Shown here in pieces: positions 59,441 to 64,000 of a stretch of DNA of 64,000 nt. The DNA lies in NCBI GenBank assembly GCA_964527735.1, contig CAZGPG010000001.1, forward strand, positions 297,277-361,276, read 5' to 3'. The notes under the pieces were generated by a model. That model searched no databases. It had not been told where the DNA came from and saw only the letters and a list, made by a program, of their open reading frames with translations. The translations under genes and the position numbers were made by a program. Source of the DNA: JBEBVQ01 sp964527735. Its GTDB lineage: Bacteria > Bacteroidota > Bacteroidia > Chitinophagales > Chitinophagaceae. Position 1 is the stretch's first letter. Each line of letters begins with the position of its first letter.

Positions 59441-60442
59441 TTGAAGCTGCTTATCGTCCGGTTTTCGTCAATTGGTGATATCGTACTTACGACGCCTGTA
59501 ATCCGTTGTATCAGGAAACAGATACCCGGAGCAGAGATCCATTACCTCACCAAAAGCTCATTCCGGGAGGTCATTGCTCCCAATCCTTATCTCGATAAGG
59601 TATTTTATTTATCGGATGATCTGAACGGTTTACTAACCGAACTGAAGCGTGAAAACTATGATTATGTGATTGACCTGCACCACAACCTGCGCACGGCAAG
59701 GGTAAAACAGGCGCTGGGCTCTAAAAGTTTTAGTTTCCCTAAATTGAATGTCCGCAAATGGGTACTGGTACATACGAAAATCAACCTGATGCCGGATACT
59801 AGTATTGTAGACCGGTACTTTGAAGCTGTATTGCCGCTTGGTGTAGAGAATGACAGGCAAGGTCTTGATTATTTTATCCCGGAGGGCGCGCCTGATGTCT
59901 GTGCCGGGCTGCCGGACAGTCATCGTGCGGGTTTCGTGGCCTGTGTGATCGGCGGGTCGTATTATACTAAAAGACTGCCTGTTGCAAAATGGAACGAATT
60001 ATGTGCGCTTACTCCATATCCTGTTGTGCTGCTCGGCGGGCCTGAAGATCAGGCTGCGGGCGCCAGTATTGCTGCAGCATTCCCCGGCCGGGTATACAAT
60101 GCCTGCGGCATATACAGTCTGAACGAATCCGCCCGGCTCATACAGTGCGCGCGGGTTGTGGTAAGCAACGACACCGGTCTGATGCACATTGCCGCTGCAT
60201 TTCAGAAGCCGGTCATTTCCCTGTGGGGAAATACTACGCCCGCATTCGGGATGTTTCCCTATTATGGCAATAACAATACCGGGGACCGCCTGGCGCCGCA
60301 GTCGGTGATCATGGAAAATAAACAACTATCCTGCCACCCATGCAGCAAGCTCGGTTATAATGCCTGTCCCAAAGGGCATTTCAAATGTATGAACAGCCTT
60401 GATATGAATCGTGTGGCAGTGGAGATCGGGAAATACTGGTAA
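59441..60442 (+). CDS. GT9-family (heptosyltransferase-like) glycosyltransferase
   Basis: A 333-residue GT-B glycosyltransferase of family 9. It begins directly with the typical KLLIVRFSSIGDIVLTTPVIR, so the start is TTG 59441. Other conserved parts are the YVIDLHHNLRT acceptor loop and the donor-side SNDTGLMHIAAAFQKPVISLWGNT, as in LPS heptosyltransferases. It transfers a sugar to the lipid A core in classical relatives; the actual donor here is unknown. Cysteine-rich LSCHPCSKLGYNACPKGHF near the end is a frequent Bacteroidota variant. A hairpin precedes the gene. Confidence 0.93.
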   Translation: MKLLIVRFSSIGDIVLTTPVIRCIRKQIPGAEIHYLTKSSFREVIAPNPYLDKVFYLSDDLNGLLTELKRENYDYVIDLHHNLRTARVKQALGSKSFSFPKLNVRKWVLVHTKINLMPDTSIVDRYFEAVLPLGVENDRQGLDYFIPEGAPDVCAGLPDSHRAGFVACVIGGSYYTKRLPVAKWNELCALTPYPVVLLGGPEDQAAGASIAAAFPGRVYNACGIYSLNESARLIQCARVVVSNDTGLMHIAAAFQKPVISLWGNTTPAFGMFPYYGNNNTGDRLAPQSVIMENKQLSCHPCSKLGYNACPKGHFKCMNSLDMNRVAVEIGKYW

Positions 60443-60498
60443 TCCTGTTTTTATTGGCCGGATGTAAATAATTATAAATATGCACAACCGTTATGTAT

Positions 60499-60520
60499 CG
60501 CCACTTTAAGATGGCGTTTT
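60499..60520 (+). terminator. Terminator of the GT9 gene
   Basis: CGCCA and TGGCG pair across an eight-base loop (CTTTAAGA), followed by TTTT. It lies 57 bases after the stop codon and overlaps the -33 region of the promoter of the next gene. Confidence 0.55.
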
Positions 60521-60543
60521 GTGGTGTGTGTTTATTACATTTG
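60517..60543 (+). promoter_or_regulatory. Promoter of the large surface-protein gene
   Basis: TACATTTG at 60536-60543 is an exact TAnnTTTG, with TTTTG at 60517-60521 in the -33 area, though the gap is only 14 bases. The ATG at 60550 is six bases after the box, again predicting a nearly leaderless mRNA. Confidence 0.45.
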
Positions 60544-60549
60544 TACAAC

Positions 60550-63500
60550 ATGAAGTGTAATAAAATGAAAAAATCCATTTTCAGGATTGGTAGTGTGTTA
60601 TTTGCATTAATAGGAGTAATGACTTCATATGCACATAAAGATGAACATGCTTTGTCAGAAAGCCTGCATTTTATAGAGAATAAAAACCAGTGGCCGGATG
60701 AGGTAAAGTATCGTGCCGGTATTTCGGGCGGAGCTGTTTTTATTACGGACAAGGGATTCGTCTATAATTATTGCAGCGAAGAGGATCTGCAGCGTATTCA
60801 TGATATGATGGACGATGGCGTTGACATTTCTGAACAGCCGGTGCGCCACCATGCCTATAAAGTGAATTTTATCGGGGCAAATACAGCTATCAGTTATGAC
60901 ACGGCAGATAAACGACCGTTTTACCACAATTATTTTATTGGCAATGACCGCTCGAAATGGGCGGGCGGAGTAAGTTTGTTCGGGCGTATTGTACAGCGAA
61001 ATGTGTACGATGGTATCGATGTTGCGGTTTACAGCAACGGGCCGTCTCTTAAGTATGATTTTATTGTCGCGCCGGGAGCCGATCCCGGAAAGATTGCCCT
61101 ATCTTTTGACGGAGTGCAGCCTCAACTGGATGACCAGGGAAACCTTCGTATCAAAACAACCATTAATGAGGTGATTGAACAGGCTCCTTATGTCTACCAG
61201 ATAATAGACGGCCGGGAAACGGAAGTAAAATGCAATTACAGCCTGGTGAAAGGCCGGTTATCTTTTGTTTTTCCGGAGGGATACAACCGCAACTATCCGC
61301 TTGTGGTAGACCCGCAACTGATCTTTGCGACATACAGTGGTGGCAGCGGCAATGGCAGTGGTTTTTATAGTTATGCTACCACATATGATGAAGCGGGAAA
61401 TCTGTATGCAGGATCCCAGGCATACCAGTCCGGCTGGCCGGTAACGACAGGTGCTTTTCAGTCAGCTTTCCGGGGAGCGCAGGATGTTGGTATCAACAAG
61501 TACAGCAGTGACGGGAGCACGCTAATCTATTCTACATATTACGGAGGTTCGGGGGTGGATCTCCCGTATGCCATGATCGTTAACGATCAGAATGAGCTGG
61601 TAGTGACCGGCCAGACAGCCTCTCCTAACCTGCCTTATACTACCGGTTGTTATGACAGTACGCTGGGCGGCTCCAGGGATATTTTTGTAGTGCATTTTAA
61701 TGCGACCGGTACAGCGCTGATCGGGTCTACTTATATCGGCGGGAGCGGAAATGATATAGACGGACTGGATATGTCCGGAACCAGCCAGAATGCACAACAT
61801 AAAACAAGTCCTATAGAAGTAATCTGTTTTCCCAACGGTGATATATGGGTAGTGAGTAATACGACATCTGCAGATTTCCCTGTGACGCCTAACGCACTTC
61901 AGGCAGTTAAATCCTCCGGAATAGATGCGGTGGTTTTCCGTTTGAACGCCAACTGCTCCCAGTTATTGTACAGTACTTTTATTGGCGGGAACGGACAGGA
62001 TGCTGGGTATGGTATTGCTTTTGACCTCGATCAAAATATTGTAATCTGCGGGGGAACACAAAGTAATGATTTCCCGGTTACGGCAGGTGTATTGCACGGT
62101 ACAGCTCCTGGTGGAACCTGGGATGGCTTTATGTCAGTGATAGACCGGAATAACGGGGCTTTGCTACGCTCCACTTACCTTGGCACCAACAATACAGATC
62201 AGGCAATCTTCCTGCAGATTGAGCCGGAAACAAATTATTATTACGTGATGGGGCGTACGCTGGGAGATTATCCGGTCACACCCGGGGTATATAATATGGT
62301 GGGAGCTGATATTTTTGTAGATGTACTGCTGCCGGATCTTACTACATCCATCCGTTCTACACGATTAGGTAATCCACAATCGGGAGTCCGGTTTTCTCCC
62401 TCAGCTTTTCTGCTGGATATTTGCGGGAATGTGTATCTTGCCGGTCTTCAGGCTGTTGCCGGTCTACCGCTGAAGGATGAAGTGCAGTCTGTCCGCCGGC
62501 CGTTCTGGTTTGCGGTATTGGAAAAAGGCTTTTCAGATTTATTATTTGCTTCTTATTTTGGTACCACCGACGACCATTCGCATGTGGGCGTACACCGGTT
62601 TGATCCTGCAGGAATGGTATATCATTCTGTATGCTGCGTTTCTACATCATATCCCACTACTCCGGGGGCTTGGGCAGAGAGGAAACACCCTACACTTGGT
62701 GGTCAGGACATTATCAGTTTCAAGTTTAATTTTGACGCCTCGGGTGTACGTGCCGGCTATGTAATCGACGGTGGCAAGGATACAGCTTGTGCGCCTTATA
62801 CAGTGGACTTTGTGAATACTTCCATTGTAGCCGATACGTTTTTATGGGATTTCGGCGACGGAAACTTTTCTACCGAAAAATCACCCACCTATACTTATTC
62901 CGTCCCAGGTACTTACTATGTAAGCCTGTTTGCACAGAATGACAGTTCTTGTGTAACGCACGATACTTTTCAGCGTGCGATCGTTGTATTGCCTTCTCCG
63001 AAAATATCTGTATCCGGAGATACGATCACCTGCGTCAATAACCCGATACAACTGCATGCGGATATAACCAGAGATCCCGCAGTGGGTATGTCTGTTGTCT
63101 GGACGCCTGCCGCCGGACTGGATAATCCTTCCGGTACAGACCCGTGGGCCGCACCGCTTCAGGATGTTACTTATAAGGCCGTAGTAACGCTTGACGGCGG
63201 ATGCCAGGACGAAGATTCAATTCACATTGTTGTAGTGCAGGGTTTTGAGCTTTATAATTCAGACACGGCTATCTGTCTTGGCGAGAGCGTTGTGACGCTT
63301 GTCACCGGTGATAGCCGCTATACCTACACCTGGACGCCTTCGCAGGGTGTATCCAATACCAGTGACATGGCCCCTCAGATCACCCCCGACAGCACGCGTA
63401 CCTATGTCGTTACCGCTACCTTTCCAGGCTGCCGCGACAGCATACGCTCGTTTGAGATCGATGTACAGCCTGTACCAGCCGTGCATGCCGGCGACGACCA

Positions 63501-64000
63501 GATATTGTGCTTCGGAGATACGCTGACCCTAATGCCGGAAGTGCTCCCACCCGATTATCCCTTCTATACCTATACCTGGGATCCCGCAGGAGCGCTTGAT
63601 CCGGCTCCCAATATCCCCAACCCGTTGTTTACCGGTTACCAGACGGCTACCCTCACCCTGACGGTCACCACACCGGCCGGTTGTACCGGCAGTGACGACA
63701 TCCTGCTCAGTGTGGTAGCACCGGATATCATCGAAGCCTCCAACGACACGCTGATCTGCCCGGGCGATACCATACAGCTGCATGTCTGGGGCAGCCAGGT
63801 ATCACAGGTATGGCTGCCGGGATATTATATCAGTGATACGCTGAGCGCAGATCCGTATGTATACCCCGTTACTTCGGTCACTTATACGGTATACGGACGG
63901 GATATAGACAACTGCCTGGACACCCAGATGGTGCATGTGCGCGTACTGCCGCAGGCGGTTGTTTCGGTGCCTGATTCGGTACGCATCTTCCCCGGAGAAT
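60550..64000 (+). CDS. Large SBBP-repeat/PKD surface protein, 3' end outside the window
   Basis: At least 1150 residues of one open frame, cut by the window end. A signal peptide (MKKSIFRIGSVLFALIGVMT region) is followed by an N-terminal domain (about 35-255, from LHFIENKNQWPDEVKYRAG) of the DUF7948 type. SBBP beta-propeller repeats run from about 257 to 735 (motifs such as YSTYYGGSG, IGGSGND, ADFPVT). A PKD domain has FLWDFGDGNFSTEKSPTYTY near 765. Tandem Ig/PKD-like modules of about 85 residues then continue to the end (CLGESVVTLVTG, CFGDTLTLMPEV, CPGDTIQLHVWG). Such proteins in gliding Bacteroidota usually end in a type IX secretion C-terminal domain; that part is beyond the window. Base composition in the last modules is more GC-rich than in the first half. 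Confidence 0.88.
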   Translation, partial: MKCNKMKKSIFRIGSVLFALIGVMTSYAHKDEHALSESLHFIENKNQWPDEVKYRAGISGGAVFITDKGFVYNYCSEEDLQRIHDMMDDGVDISEQPVRHHAYKVNFIGANTAISYDTADKRPFYHNYFIGNDRSKWAGGVSLFGRIVQRNVYDGIDVAVYSNGPSLKYDFIVAPGADPGKIALSFDGVQPQLDDQGNLRIKTTINEVIEQAPYVYQIIDGRETEVKCNYSLVKGRLSFVFPEGYNRNYPLVVDPQLIFATYSGGSGNGSGFYSYATTYDEAGNLYAGSQAYQSGWPVTTGAFQSAFRGAQDVGINKYSSDGSTLIYSTYYGGSGVDLPYAMIVNDQNELVVTGQTASPNLPYTTGCYDSTLGGSRDIFVVHFNATGTALIGSTYIGGSGNDIDGLDMSGTSQNAQHKTSPIEVICFPNGDIWVVSNTTSADFPVTPNALQAVKSSGIDAVVFRLNANCSQLLYSTFIGGNGQDAGYGIAFDLDQNIVICGGTQSNDFPVTAGVLHGTAPGGTWDGFMSVIDRNNGALLRSTYLGTNNTDQAIFLQIEPETNYYYVMGRTLGDYPVTPGVYNMVGADIFVDVLLPDLTTSIRSTRLGNPQSGVRFSPSAFLLDICGNVYLAGLQAVAGLPLKDEVQSVRRPFWFAVLEKGFSDLLFASYFGTTDDHSHVGVHRFDPAGMVYHSVCCVSTSYPTTPGAWAERKHPTLGGQDIISFKFNFDASGVRAGYVIDGGKDTACAPYTVDFVNTSIVADTFLWDFGDGNFSTEKSPTYTYSVPGTYYVSLFAQNDSSCVTHDTFQRAIVVLPSPKISVSGDTITCVNNPIQLHADITRDPAVGMSVVWTPAAGLDNPSGTDPWAAPLQDVTYKAVVTLDGGCQDEDSIHIVVVQGFELYNSDTAICLGESVVTLVTGDSRYTYTWTPSQGVSNTSDMAPQITPDSTRTYVVTATFPGCRDSIRSFEIDVQPVPAVHAGDDQILCFGDTLTLMPEVLPPDYPFYTYTWDPAGALDPAPNIPNPLFTGYQTATLTLTVTTPAGCTGSDDILLSVVAPDIIEASNDTLICPGDTIQLHVWGSQVSQVWLPGYYISDTLSADPYVYPVTSVTYTVYGRDIDNCLDTQMVHVRVLPQAVVSVPDSVRIFPGE

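Overview
The window looks like chromosomal DNA of a Bacteroidota bacterium, most likely of the Chitinophagaceae/Sphingobacteriia type. The evidence is the mix of families (DUF3810, DUF6629, SBBP/PKD surface protein, long-form IspH, Mrp antiporter, B12-dependent methylmalonyl-CoA mutase), promoters of the TAnnTTTG type, weak Shine-Dalgarno signals and moderate GC. No rRNA, tRNA, CRISPR array, intact insertion sequence or prophage was seen. The genus is not determined.

Region by region. 1-9089 (minus strand) is one compact exopolysaccharide operon. In transcription order it encodes a single-domain response regulator, a priming sugar transferase fused to a receiver-like domain, a half-length TolC-like outer-membrane protein, a Wzc-like copolymerase with a degraded kinase site, a GT2 glycosyltransferase, a 48-residue membrane microprotein, an O-antigen-ligase-type polymerase, an FkbM methyltransferase and a GT4 glycosyltransferase. 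A hexapeptide acyltransferase diverges from it at 9320. A cytoplasmic hybrid histidine kinase and an exported amidohydrolase follow (9980-13850). 13973-16472 groups RNA-binding proteins: a cold-shock protein, three RRM proteins and a NYN-domain protein. 16465-22843 holds a desaturase, a DUF6629 membrane protein, ispH with an orphan RND-type adaptor, a DUF3810 protein and meaB; meaB closes the minus-strand methylmalonyl-CoA mutase operon (mutA-mutB-meaB, to 26408) preceded by a small anchored protein.

27296-37980 is a signalling island: a CHASE3 kinase divergent from rpoN, then an NtrC-type sigma-54 activator preceded by an (AC)19 microsatellite, two PAS kinases, an FAD oxidoreductase and two single-domain response regulators. 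rpoN itself has a well-spaced -24/-12 sequence upstream, suggesting sigma-54 autoregulation. 38053-42847 carries a CPBP protease, cdsA, psd, a cysteine/lysine-rich exported peptide and a PolX-like protein whose polymerase aspartates are missing; the intergenic DNA here is full of AT-rich inverted repeats. 42931-49433 has a GT-C-like membrane protein, an M16 peptidase, DedA and a TylF-like methyltransferase. 49469-55206 is a complete mrpABCDEFG operon (minus strand). 55601-60442 has purB, an rRNA m5C methyltransferase, a LysM protein and a GT9 glycosyltransferase. The window ends inside a very large SBBP/PKD surface protein that is probably secreted by the type IX system.

The most unusual items are the receiver-fused and kinase-degenerate exopolysaccharide operon, the sigma-54 island with its self-promoter and microsatellite, the RNA-binding cluster, the PolX protein without its catalytic aspartates, and several families of intergenic palindromes. 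Functions are inferred from sequence reading alone; no database search was possible.
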